Shown here: one piece after another, positions 55,140 through 64,000 of the stretch
Layout: every line of letters begins with the position of its first letter
Position numbering within the stretch: position 1 is the first letter of the stretch
Source: Arcuatula senhousia
Lineage: Eukaryota > Mollusca > Bivalvia > Mytilida > Mytilidae
Length of the DNA: 64,000 nucleotides
Direction: 5' to 3'
NCBI GenBank assembly: GCA_963971305.1
Contig: OZ020308.1
Location: 23,155,275-23,219,274, forward strand
Made by a program: the position numbers and the translations under genes
The notes under the pieces: model-generated
The model's database searches: none
What the model saw: only the letters and a program-made list of their open reading frames with translations
What the model was told of the DNA's origin: nothing

Positions 55140-55300
55140 TAATCTACTGTGAAAGTATTTTATTCATGGGAATCAGTTGTCGTGGATTAGGCAAAAATTG
55201 TAACTATTTGTAAAATTGTAGTTTTATACGATATTGAGATGTGGAATAAGTGTACGCGACACAACAAACATAAACAAACAGCAATTCAAAAAATCACAAC
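55140..55300 (+). repeat. Family H end next to family B copy
   Basis: 55141-55200 (CTACTGTGAAAGTATTTTAT, TCATGGGAATCAGTTGTCGT) is a family H end. 55230-55300 (ATTGAGATGTGGAATAAGTG, TACGCGACAC, AGCAATTCAAAAAATCACAA) is the best preserved family B copy. Confidence 0.6.
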
Positions 55301-55304
55301 GGAT

Positions 55305-55750
55305 ATAACAACTTTACTACTGTAAACCGGGAAATTTTTGTATGTTTTGTTTTTGTTTGTTTTTCTCAGTAGGGCAACTGAATCTTAGTTAACACAATCT
55401 TAAATTCCCCCTGTTATGAAATTATCCATAAACTACAATTGAAGTCATATAGATATACATGTATATATTTAACTTTCAAGCTAGGAATATGTCAACATGA
55501 AAATCAAGAAAATATTACAGTTTACAGACCTAAATTTTCCATATTCCAAGGTTTGAAGTAATGACCCTGATAAAAGGCATGAAAATCTGTATTAATCTAC
55601 AGATAGTGATACTTTTACAGTCTTTGATTCCATATTAATTTTTGGTCAACACATCAATGAAGCAGGCAACTGATGTTCAAGTTCACATCCTGGATCTTGT
55701 TATCACCAGAAAGGACATAGGCTTATTTCACGGCATTCAAACTGTATATA
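55305..55750 (+). other. Intron; no gene seen
   Basis: AT-rich, with ATACATGTATAT palindrome at 55455. Confidence 0.35.
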
Positions 55751-55754
55751 ATTA

Positions 55755-56038
55755 GGGGACGACCATTTGATTCTGAAGGGGGCCTGGCAGTTTCGGTCAA
55801 GCATGATTATGAATTTTCAAAATTTTGCGGGCCAGAATATTTATTATTCGCCGCTACGCAGCAAGAATATTTATTTTCTGCATACATTGGCTTAATTGAG
55901 CAAGGATCTTGTACAGATTATTTATTTTCTTGCAAACAGATGCCAGATTATTTATTTCCAACTTTTTCCAGGCCAGAATATTTATTTACAAAAACTGCCA
56001 GGCCCTCCCCCCCCCCTCAAAATCAAATGGTCGTCCCC
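55755..56038. mobile_element. TTA-flanked MITE, GGGGACGACCATTTGATT ends
   Basis: GGGGACGACCATTTGATT at the left and AATCAAATGGTCGTCCCC at the right are exact 18-base inverses, extended by TCTGAAGGGGG/CCCCCCTCAAA. TTA flanks both sides (55752-55754, 56039-56041), which is the usual PIF/Harbinger target duplication (family knowledge). The interior repeats GCCAGAATATTTATT about five times. Ends intact and nearly identical, implying a young insertion. The 55909-56202 frame crosses its border and is not a gene. Confidence 0.85.
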
Positions 56039-56149
56039 TTAGCGATGCAAATGGCAATCTTTCATGTGACCATTTAGCAATTTGTGCGACTTTGTCTTGT
56101 GCAAAGCCCCATCACCAGGAACAAGAAATATATCATATAGAAAACTCAA

Positions 56150-56865
56150 ACACATTGATTTGTTGGAATTTAAGAAAGATCTTGAATTTACCTAGACTAT
56201 GAACTGCATGATGTCATGAACTCTCAGTCGTTGAGCAAGTCAACATACACAAAAAGTTTGAACAAGCATGTGCTGTTATATAGTCATGAAATCATTTTTG
56301 TTAAGACCTAAAACACAGTGGCATACAAATAAATTTCGCAGCGCAACCTAGGAAAGCCTAAAGCTGAAAGACAATGGTGTCGAACTAAACCAGAAGTATT
56401 CCATCAGTTATTAAAAGACAAATTATATGCATTAAACCTGGAAAGTTATTATGTCAGACATTATATATATTATATTATTAAGAAACCTACTATATGAACA
56501 AAAACAGTCAAACTTGTAATAACCATAAACAGTTTAACAAATTGACAAAACAGATAATGGGAATTGCAAGGACAAACATTCAGTCCACTACTGACTGCAT
56601 CATGTGAAGCCGAACTAGCAAACATCTTTGCTGACTTCTTTAACAACATAGTAAAAAGTGTCACAAAAAGAGACGGTTTAAAACGCTGTTAATTCTGACA
56701 AAAACTAGTGATGATCACTTTCTTGAGGCAGACATTCAGATAAGTGGTACACAACTACACATTTTTCAACCAACCACTTTAGACGAGATGATTGTTATTA
56801 TTGCAAAAACTCCGAACAAATCTTGCAAGCTAGATCATGTAACAACAAGTCTGTGGTTAGGTTAA
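56150..56865 (+). pseudogene. Decayed CR1/Jockey-type LINE fragment (between endonuclease and RT)
   Basis: In shifting frames: KAERQWCRTKPEVFHQLLKD (about 56355-56420), SCEAELANIFADFFNN (56600-56647), TSDDHFLEADIQISGTQLHI, then FQPTTLDEMIVIIAKTPNKS, then CKLDHVTTSLW (56705-56860). Known LINE ORF2 proteins have RRKAERxWRRTKLEV, then a FxxFFxxKI segment, then FxPxTxDEVxKIIxxxPNKSCxLDPxPTxL at this point, so the order fits. Several frameshifts and stops; it ends before the palm motifs. It may be of the same family as the RT fragment at 3014-3272, which covers the following part. Confidence 0.8.
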
Positions 56866-56869
56866 CAAG

Positions 56870-57565
56870 TAATGCATATTTTTTCTTCATGCACTATTAA
56901 GTCCCCAAATTCTTTTAAAGATAATATGTGGGTTAATTCTGAGATAATAGACAAAGGACAAAAAGAGACATGCTTGATGTTAAAAGAACATAAAAAGAGT
57001 ATTACGTTTTGGTTTAACTTTCATCAGTGGGATTTTTCATTTGTCTAATGAGCTTTTAAAGAACTGCACAATTATCCTTCTATTCTATTCCATTAAGCTT
57101 GTCATGCCACATCTGAAATAAGTTGTAAATTTTATTCAGGAAGTCCATGTCATCTGATCCATTTATTACATGGAGAATCCAAGTTCAAAGGATATGATGT
57201 CTTCACTTCCTGAACAAGTGATCACTCCTTATTAGTTCACCGTTTAATTGAATGTTGATGAGTTTTATTAGAGTTATTTATGCCGACTCTTGGCATTGTC
57301 TTTATTGAAATGTTAAGGAGATATTGTATCTGTCAAAAATCTCCTTGATATTAGGAATTCGCTAAATTAGGTCTTAGAGACAGGAAGCCACTGCCTTTTG
57401 TCAATTTGAAATAATTTGTTTTGAATTCTACAATATTTTAAAGTGCCTTTTTAAAGAGTTACTGGTTCTTGAAAAAGAAATGAGTATTTCATGTAAATGA
57501 CTTGATGCTTACAGACCCATTCATATCATGTTGTTTTAGAATTGATCTCAACATGGTATGTATGT
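56870..57565 (+). other. Intron; no gene seen
   Basis: AT-rich DNA with no recognisable repeat. Confidence 0.35.
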
Positions 57566-57569
57566 GTTA

Positions 57570-57797
57570 CTTTAAACCAACTAATTTTTGCAAGGGATTA
57601 TATTTCTTGAGGAACAAAAATATTTGAAAATAAATCATCGCGAATTAATTCATTTTCATAGTCATATTATTGTTTTTATGCAGAAGTGTGAAAATAAATA
57701 GCGGCAAAATTGCCCTCTGACACAGAAATGCGAAATATAGTAGCCGCGTAAAATTTACTGTGAACCAATTTATTTAGGGTAAATAAATTGGTTCACA
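57570..57797. repeat. MITE-like segment ending in a perfect 18-bp hairpin
   Basis: 57759-57776 (TGTGAACCAATTTATTTA) and 57780-57797 are exact inverses around a GGG loop. Upstream, ATCGCGAATTAATTCATTTT, AGCGGCAAAATTG and TAGCCGCGTAAAATTTACTG resemble family H/MITE end sequences, so the hairpin may be the junction of two element ends. Confidence 0.7.
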
Positions 57798-57799
57798 GA

Positions 57800-58165
57800 A
57801 CTTTCCTCATCATCAGATAAATGGCCATAGTCATCCTAAATATCAGGTTTACACCACTCTCTAATAAAGACAATAATCTTTACAACTCTATCTAACACAT
57901 TAAGGGAGAAACCTTTAAGTTATTAGCTCCAATTGACCATTTTTCTCGATGAAAAATTTATCAAATTACAATAGTGAAAGCCTTCAGTTGGTTATTTAGA
58001 CTGATTGACCATTTTTTGTTCAATGAAATATTTATCAAATTACCATTGTGTAATAAATCATTTGTTGTATGACTTATGACTGTGCCTTATCTTATACAAG
58101 GAATGGATTAGTGTCTATGTACTCCATTAATGGAAAAAAAATACTAGAATGATTGTGGAGAAAGT
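57800..58165 (+). repeat. Segmental duplication, copy 1
   Basis: CATCATCAGATAAATGGCCA, AAATATCAGGTTTACACC, CACATTAAGGGAGAAACCTT, then units of about 72 bases built on GATTGACCATTTTTTGTTCA, then ATGAAATATTTATCAAATTA, end at ACTCCATTAATGGA. All recur in the same order at 58815-59760. Confidence 0.8.
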
Positions 58166-58349
58166 TACTATTTTATTGTGCAATGAAATTGTTAAAATCA
58201 AGGACAAGGTGAACAATCTAGGCTCTGAGGAATCTCAAAATGCCTTGTATAATGGGTGTGTAAATGCAACAAAAAAGTTGGAACCTCTGTACAATCTTGG
58301 TATAAATGACTTCACGTCTATAGACCCATTTGCACTAGTAAAACCGTGA
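58149..58349 (+). other. Unassigned 66-codon open frame
   Basis: MIVEKVTILLCNEIVKIKDK … NLGSEESQNALYNGCVNATK … is less biased than other chance frames here, with balanced charged and small residues. Its first 15 codons, however, lie in the segmental duplication and the second copy (59753-59800) does not stay open beyond that. No acceptor or family recognised. Probably chance; a terminal exon or gene relic cannot be excluded. Confidence 0.2.
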
Positions 58350-58416
58350 ATCTCTTGAACGTACATTATTTACAGTCTTGCTTACACTGAACTTGTTTAT
58401 AGTTCAGAAATGTTAA

Positions 58417-58520
58417 GAAGCAGAGGTACCAATGGGGTATCCAAATGTCAAAAGACCGAAAGGGCAGAGACAAATCCAGTAGAAACTCCAACAAGAATGG
58501 GACAAAAATAGACAACATGG
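58417..58520 (+). repeat. Family J repeat, partial copy 3
   Basis: GCAGAGGTACCAATGGGGTA, CAAAAGACCGAAAGGGCAGA correspond to the first third of the other two family J copies. Confidence 0.65.
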
Positions 58521-58814
58521 AAGAATTCAAGTTCAATTTCACAAGTTTATCTTCAAATCAGATTCAATAGTGTCCAGTGTAAAAACTCTTGATTGTACTG
58601 AACACGATTTTAATTTTACTTGATTTACTGCAAAAAGAAATACTTGATATGTACTGAATTTTTTAAAATACTGGAAACGTTGAGAGTCCATGCAGTAAAT
58701 CTAGTTGTTTTCAATTAGGTTTTGTCCTTTCCAGTAGTGAAATGATCTTTTAGTGCTTTCTGTAATGATGTGATGTTATGTCTGATCTTGTCTGTATTTA
58801 TCGAGATTGTCTCG

Positions 58815-59760
58815 TTGAGTTACTTTGCCCATCATCAGATAAATGGTTACTGTCATCTTAAATATCAGGTTCACACCTCAATCTTATATATCTCTATTGG
58901 AAAGACGATTATCTTCATAACTCTCTTGCACACATTAGGGGGGAACCCTTTGGCTATTTATTCCGATTGACCATTTCTACCAATGCAAAACTTATTAATT
59001 TTTCACTTCTTAAAGCCTTTAGTTTGTTATAAGATTGGCAATTTTTTTCAAAGTATACTCATCAAGTAACAGTCTGTGAAAGCCTTTAGTTGTTAATCAT
59101 GATTGACTATTTTTTATGCCCCTGCGACGACATGTCAGGGGGGCATTAAGTTTTACTCTTGTCCATCCGTACGAATTTCCATCAAGCTTTTCTCATAAGC
59201 ATACATGAGAATGATTTGAAATTTGGTAGGATTGTTCAGTATGACAAACTATAAGTACTAAGCGATTTTGAGACCTGTCAGACATCTACTTCCTGTTTGG
59301 GACTACAGTGATAAAAATCAAACTTTTCTCAGAAATTGTACATAGTTATGATTTGAAACTTGGTAGGATGGTTCAGTATGACAAACTGTACGTCCTAAGC
59401 AACTTTAAGGGACATCTGCTTCCTGTTTGGGGCATCTGTGTCCCTTGGACACATTCCTTCTTTATTGGTTAATGAAATATTTATCAAATTACATATGTGA
59501 AAGCCTTTATTTTCTAAAAGTCACTTGTAATTATTTATTCTGATTCATTACAATTCAACATTTTTGCCCCATATAAAATTTATCATCTTACAATTGTTAT
59601 CTTTTCCGATTGACCATTTTTTGTTCAATGAAATATTTATCAAATTACCATTGTGTAATAACTCATTTGTCGTAGGACTTTGCAATAGTGTCTTATCTTG
59701 TTAGGAAAGGATTAGCCTCTATTCACTCCATTAATGGAAACAATTTACTGAGATGATAGC
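58815..59760 (+). repeat. Segmental duplication, copy 2, interrupted by family L
   Basis: 58817-58990 and 59590-59760 match copy 1 in order (ATCATCAGATAAATGGTTAC; GATTGACCATTTTTTGTTCA; ACTCCATTAATGGAAACA). It has more of the 72-base units than copy 1, and one unit is split by the family L insertion at 59115-59463. Removing it restores the unit. Confidence 0.8.
59115..59463 (+). mobile_element. Family L element, complete-looking copy
   Basis: It starts ATGCCCCTGCGACGACATGT, then CAGGGGGGCATTA (a hairpin: ATGCCCC/GGGGCAT), carries two internal units (ATTTGAAATTTGGTAGGATT … CTTCCTGTTTGGGAC and GATTTGAAACTTGGTAGGAT … CTTCCTGTTTGGGGC), and ends TGTCCCTTGGACACATTCC. The insertion breaks a 72-base unit, which fixes its borders within a few bases. 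Non-coding; hairpin start and tandem interior again match families D, G and I. Confidence 0.75.
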
Positions 59761-59764
59761 AGAG

Positions 59765-60068
59765 AAAATATCTATTTTATTGAGCAATAAAATTGTTTTA
59801 TGTCCTAAAGATAATAATTTTATGTTCAGATGAACTTCCAAGGTACAATGATATTTCTTAATGCTGTGAAATAGATAGCAACGGAAAAAAAACCTTTCTG
59901 AAAATTGATTTTTCATTTTATAGACTTAATTGCAATAAGTCTGCAAGAAGCTTTTTATTTTTTCAAGTTTTTGTTTATATTATGAAATGTTACTATGGTA
60001 ATTTATTATCATATGCAACATTTAAAAGAGCTTTACATACTCACTGGAAACCTGATTTGTTTGTGATT
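59765..60068 (+). other. Intron; no gene seen
   Basis: AT-rich; the minus frame 59731-59916 is unsupported. Confidence 0.35.
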
Positions 60069-60070
60069 TT

Positions 60071-60505
60071 TGTCTCGCCTGCAACAAATGTCACAAAAGG
60101 CAATACTTTGGTAAAGTGATTCTGACACTGATGGTGGTGACATCCACAATTGTCTAAGTTTTTGCTTAAGTCTGTATTATGTGAACAAATTATGGTACAT
60201 CATTGATATTTGGTATGCAGTTGCATTAGCATCATTACAGATCAGTTTTAAAAGGATTTCATCTGTATTATTATTATCTCCTGCAGCCAGGGTCTACTGA
60301 CTTTCAAATTTCTGATTTGGCCAAATTGATAACCTTTTTTTTTCGGTCTGTTTAACATGAAGCAATTATGGTACACCATTGGTATTTGGTATACAGTTGC
60401 ATATGCATTATTACAGATCAATTTCATAAGAAATTGCCAGTACTGTAGTCACTTTTAACATTTTTATTTTATTTTATACTGTGTCCAGCTGTTACAGGCG
60501 AGACA
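60071..60505. mobile_element. Family I element, short copy
   Basis: Ends TGTCTCGCCTG and CAGGCGAGACA are the same exact inverse pair as at 50439-51164, but the interior is different: two units with TGGTACATCATTGATATTTG and ATTATTACAGATCAATTTCA motifs. The interior instead matches 37840-38136. Identical ends with unlike interiors indicate that the ends are the mobilised part. Confidence 0.75.
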
Positions 60506-60509
60506 TGTA

Positions 60510-61240
60510 TCTCTGTAAATTCAACAGTTTATTGTAAAAGGAACTGTGTAGCACAAAAATAGAATAGCATCAATTGCATCTAATGCATCTATGGGACTGA
60601 CAGTACATGTCCCTTATAGTTTGGAAAGTAGTCTTATAAAAAATTCTAAAAATCATTTAAAAAAATAAGCACAATAATATTGTGTTTTAACCAATGAAAA
60701 GAGAAATCATAGACTGTTAAATCAATTAATTCTTAAAATGGTAATGGGAAAAGAAATCAAAAATTTTCTCTGTTTAGTACTGAATAAAAATAAGTTGAAG
60801 GTTACCTAAAGCTTCATACCATAACCCAACAGTCATTAGTTTCCAATTTTTCCAATTGCTTTTTACAGCCATCAATGCGGCACTTCCTAATTAATTCTAT
60901 AGGAAAAAGTTGTTGATTAGGTTTTTCGTTAGCATGTTTGATGTTCTGTGCTGAATAATACATTTCGCTTCAGTTGTTTGTTCTGAGCGATAAATGATTT
61001 ATAAAATGTTTCGTAGAAGAAACTTTTTTGATGTTGTAAATAATTCATTTCGCCCATCACATCAGCGCCACAATTTTCCAGTAAAGAAGGTGCAAATTAT
61101 GACTTGATTCATAATTGGCAGTAAAATGTTCAGCATAAACAACCCCGTAATAATACATTACATTAATTTTTCATAATGGTAGTGAAGTGTAAAGAATTAA
61201 AGCACTCTTTATGGAGATGTGGCCATCCTTCTGTAATGTA
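60510..61240 (+). other. Repeat-free region upstream of a TATA box
   Basis: No repeat family is present. 60880-61240 has mixed composition with GCGGCACTTCCTAATTAATT, CCCATCACATCAGCGCCACA and GACTTGATTCATAATTGGC. It may be a proximal promoter for the exon at 61277 (inference). Confidence 0.35.
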
Positions 61241-61247
61241 AGCACAG

Positions 61248-61291
61248 TATATAAAGAACAATTTTTTTCTGAACTCAATTGTTAGTCAGTT
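61248..61291 (+). promoter_or_regulatory. Core promoter: TATATAAAG plus initiator
   Basis: TATATAAAG at 61248-61256 is followed by CTCAATT, whose A (61277) is 29 bases downstream of the first T, the canonical TATA-to-start spacing. A second initiator match, TCAGTT, lies at 61286-61291. The combination is uncommon in this AT-rich, repeat-dense DNA, but TATA-like strings are expected by chance. Confidence 0.4.
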
Positions 61292-61368
61292 CATTACAAG
61301 TTGATTTTTTTTACACCAAAAAGCACTTTGAGGATATTTGAAAAAATCTGTTGAGCATTGGTTTAAAG
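61277..61368 (+). other. Possible non-coding first exon
   Basis: From the predicted start the transcript would run 92 bases to the strong donor TTTAAAG|GTAAGAAA. No ATG opens a useful frame in it, so it would be 5' UTR joined to the exon at 63990. The placement within the same transcription unit (as an internal alternative promoter) is inference. Confidence 0.3.
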
Positions 61369-61369
61369 G

Positions 61370-61688
61370 TAAGAAAATGTCAGAATTTCTTTTCTCGAGA
61401 TAAAATTTAAGTGATTGTATCATGCAGTTGCAATATAAGATCTGAGTATTAATGCTTGTAAAACAATTTGGTTTCCATGCAATACATTAACTTTAGTTCT
61501 AGTTGACCAATTTTTAAAAAGTAATATGATATGATGTTTTTGATTATGGGAGTATCTTTTTTACAATTAGGGTTTGTGGCCTTGTCAGAAGGGGAAAACA
61601 AATGTATTGACAAAACTGCGTAGGATGGGATTTCTGAATATCTTTCTTATCTGCATAGCCTTGCCATATGGTTTGTCTGCATCAATTG
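61370..61688 (+). other. Intron; family D-like trace
   Basis: CATTAACTTTAGTTCTAGTT, GACCAATTTTT and TTAGGGTTTGTGGCC near 61485-61580 resemble a degraded family D unit; otherwise nothing. Confidence 0.35.
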
Positions 61689-61689
61689 T

Positions 61690-61838
61690 AAGCTGAACAA
61701 GAATATGTCCAAAAGACATAATGCCCAATCTCACAACATTTGGAATGGATGTCCAAATGGATGGATAAAATAACCTGAACACTATATTGCTTATATGCCC
61801 CCCTACTTTCGTAGATGGGGCATAAAAATTGAGTCGCA
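61690..61838 (+). repeat. Family F repeat, copy 2
   Basis: ACAAGAATATGTCCAAAAGA, CATAATGCCCAATCTCACAA, ACCTGAACACTATATTGC and GTAGATGGGGCATAAAAATT match 13918-14030 with an extra CCCCCCTAC segment. The minus frame 61585-61839 is a by-product. Confidence 0.65.
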
Positions 61839-61839
61839 A

Positions 61840-63985
61840 TAAATAATATCCTTACTTTGTTATAGTTTTATCTTAGGACGAATATGATAATTGGGAAACT
61901 TTTCTTGCAACTGATTTATGAAATGGGTCACTTTTTTTCACATCCTTGCTGGATCTTTTGTTAATATCTGGATTTAATTAGATTCATTTAAAATAAATAG
62001 GAAATTTTTAAGCCAATGATCTTTTTATGAAGTCTTTTTATTTGAAAGTTGATAATAAAATTTCCAGCAAAACCCCAAATTTTCTCTGTCTAATATTTTT
62101 GTCACACTTTCTTCGCTTCTAAACATTAAATTCTTTTTAAAAAACATATCAAGGCCTCGTTGGAAATAGTACAATGATAATAAAAAAAATACTTCCCTAC
62201 TTGAAGTTACAGCTTCCTGTCAAGTCGGTTGAGGTTTGTAACTTCTAGATTCAGTTGACTTATTAATTTATTTCCGGATAGACGTCACGGTTGATTAGTG
62301 ATAATTATTACGGATGGTTGACACCCACTTTTTAATTAAGAGGATAAATCATGTCAATTAACACAGGGTAAGTCTGGCCGATTTATTATAAATCGGGGAA
62401 AATATTTGAAAAGGGGGCAAAAACAAAATAATACTTAGTAAATCCAATAATAAAATGAATCATTTACTAAATATTGAAAATGCTAAGATATATTCTATGT
62501 AAATGAAATAGGTGAATAAAAGTGTTATTTAAGAATATCAGGCCAAAAAAGAATGTTTGTATGTTTACTGCTGTCAATGTTCTGTTCTGTTCTGTAGAGA
62601 GAAATCTCCTTAAAAGGAGCATATCTACAGACATCAGATTTAGTCAAAGTCCATCTAATTTAAAATCTAATGCATCTCCAAAATTCTGACCAGAACTTCA
62701 ATGTGGTATAAGACAGTTTCTGTCTCTGGTTCATCTGTTTCATGAGCTGGACAACTCCCAGGGATGAGTCACGACTCATGGCACAAAACAAGTCTCTAGT
62801 TAACAGTCATTGCAGAGGGTTCGCAGCCCTATGATTCATATCTATAAACTACCAAATTAATTAAAATATACTGGTAATGAATGATTACTATGAGCATAGT
62901 TTCAGACCCATTAGGTAACTTTAAGGTAAAGTGTCTATCAATTAGCAAGTCTGGCTTTAGGCTTAATAGTGTGCAAACACCACATGTATTTATTAAAGTA
63001 TTTTGCTTTAAATAATATGAAAGTAGCTGTGTTATAAATTGTTTATAAAATATTGAAGATAGGGTAAACAAAAAAATTGTGCCAATGAAAAGAAGCCATT
63101 TTTTTCCGTATCCTTCATAGAAACTAGTCTTACGATTGAGGTTGAGGATAAATTTTTTGTTCAAGTGGTCCGGTATCCTTGACAGATTTTAAAGAGATTT
63201 GTTTGTCATAAGCTTGAAGTACTTAAAAAGGAATATATAACAAACAGTATTGAACTAGATTTGTTGAACTGTGTTGTTCTGTTATTGTTAGATTTAAGTG
63301 TGTTTAACAGATTTATAGTACAGGGTATGTGAGAATCTAATGTTTTCTGTATAAGTGAATCGGTAGTTTATGTTCTAGATTTTCACAGGTTTTTTTTATT
63401 TGGAATTATTTGACTTCGACTTTTGCAAGTACTTACTTTTGTTTTTGTTTTCCAACAATAGTTATATTTATAATTGTGTACTTCTGACAGTTTATTTATT
63501 TACCGATTTTAAGTGTCAACACAAAAAAGTGAAACTACTTTCATTCTTGTAGCCAGAAATTTTTAAGGAGCAGTTCATGGGTTGGAGGCCAGTTGATGTA
63601 AAAAAAATTTAGAGACTTTAGTAGTGTTAACAAAGTTTCAGTGGAGTATTACCAGTAGCTATCATTTTTTCCTCCCAAGGTCCTAAGAGGTGTGTAAGAT
63701 TCACCCGCAAAATGACTTGAGTCAAGTATATGAATATTAAAAACTTTATTTTGTTGTTCTTTCATTCTAATCGTTCAAATCGAGTAAATAAAAAATTTTC
63801 ATATTAATAAAAAATAATGCATGCTTGACACAATTTTGCTGGTAAATCTTTCAAGTTACAGGTTTGGTCATTCCCTGCCTACCCCCCGCTTATATAATTT
63901 TGGGGTATGATAATATCTTGTACAATGCAATACATTGTAGTACCTGTAGTTAAAGATATTTTATTCACATTTTTTTTGTCTTCTT
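61840..63985 (+). other. Intron; no accepted gene
   Basis: 2.1 kb of AT-rich DNA. A CTGTTCTGTTCTGT microsatellite lies at 62580. An inverted motif, GAGAAATCTCCTTAAAAGGA, begins near 62600. The minus frame 62829-63164 (111 residues) has no family signature or splice context. CGGATAGACGTCACGGTTGA at 62275 carries a TGACGT/GACGTCA (CRE-like) site in a repeat-free segment. Confidence 0.35.
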
Positions 63986-63989
63986 GCAG

Positions 63990-64000
63990 GAGATGTCAGA
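63990..64000 (+). CDS. Start of a downstream exon cut by the window edge
   Basis: A strong acceptor (TTTTTTTTGTCTTCTTGCAG) precedes GAGATGTCAGA. In the phase left by exon b or by the exon at 43027 (AG + G) it reads R-R-C-Q. It also contains an ATG in another frame (63993), which the non-coding exon at 61277 could use. Eleven bases are too few to choose a product. Confidence 0.5.

Noticed and set aside
62829..63164. 111-codon minus-strand frame
   Set aside because: No recognisable domain, no promoter or splice signals, rich in Leu/Ile/Lys/Tyr as expected by chance.

Overview
This window looks like nuclear DNA of a marine bivalve, most likely a mussel-type genome (inference from repeat families recalled, not from a database). 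It is AT-rich, has no prokaryotic gene organisation, holds only small spliced exons, and is packed with mollusc-style interspersed repeats: elements ending in CTGGGAGCCTCTTG, elements opening with ACGACCGC plus a (GTC)n block, GTCTCGCCTG-ended elements, and many small terminal-inverted-repeat (TIR) elements. The palindrome TACATGTA recurs throughout. Repeat families are lettered here for cross-reference: A (ATGCATGCAT blocks), B (GTGGAATAAGTGT), D (ACGACCGC), E (…ACTTCCTGTTT), F (GACATTATGCCCC), G (CTGGGAGCCTCTTG), H (CTGTGG/CGTGG), I (GTCTCGCCTG), J (CACCAATGGGG), K (CCTAGATTTTCATCC), L (ATGCCCC … GGACACATTCC).

0-12 kb: small inverted-repeat elements, a decayed Penelope-like retroelement, a LINE reverse-transcriptase fragment folded into a hairpin, and at 8.2-11.95 kb a compound mobile region. 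It is flanked by similar inverted blocks and contains a minus-strand ORF resembling the N-terminal zinc-binding region of RAG1 (CRICG … HPPYVCDAC … CKICNTT). A SINE-like insertion with a 13-bp target duplication sits beside it, and a family D element is nested in it.

12-25 kb: repeats only, including a 1.1-kb TA-flanked TIR element, an inverted partner of the 4.5-kb family A block, a 300-bp direct repeat pair, and a roughly 3.9-kb foldback-like array of ~30-bp TTTTCCTAGTAAAA units split by a family G element that carries eight ~160-bp repeats.

25-64 kb: apparently the intronic body of one plus-strand gene. Two exons (25493-25558 and 29970-30063) are bounded by splice consensus and join in compatible phase. 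A possible alternative first coding exon lies at 43027-43092, a TATA-driven possible non-coding first exon at 61277-61368, and a strong acceptor opens an exon at 63990 running off the window. The encoded peptide is not recognised. The introns carry TTAA-, TA- and TTA-flanked TIR elements, a LINE fragment, tandem duplications and perfect hairpins. No rRNA, intact tRNA, CRISPR or complete protein-coding gene was seen.
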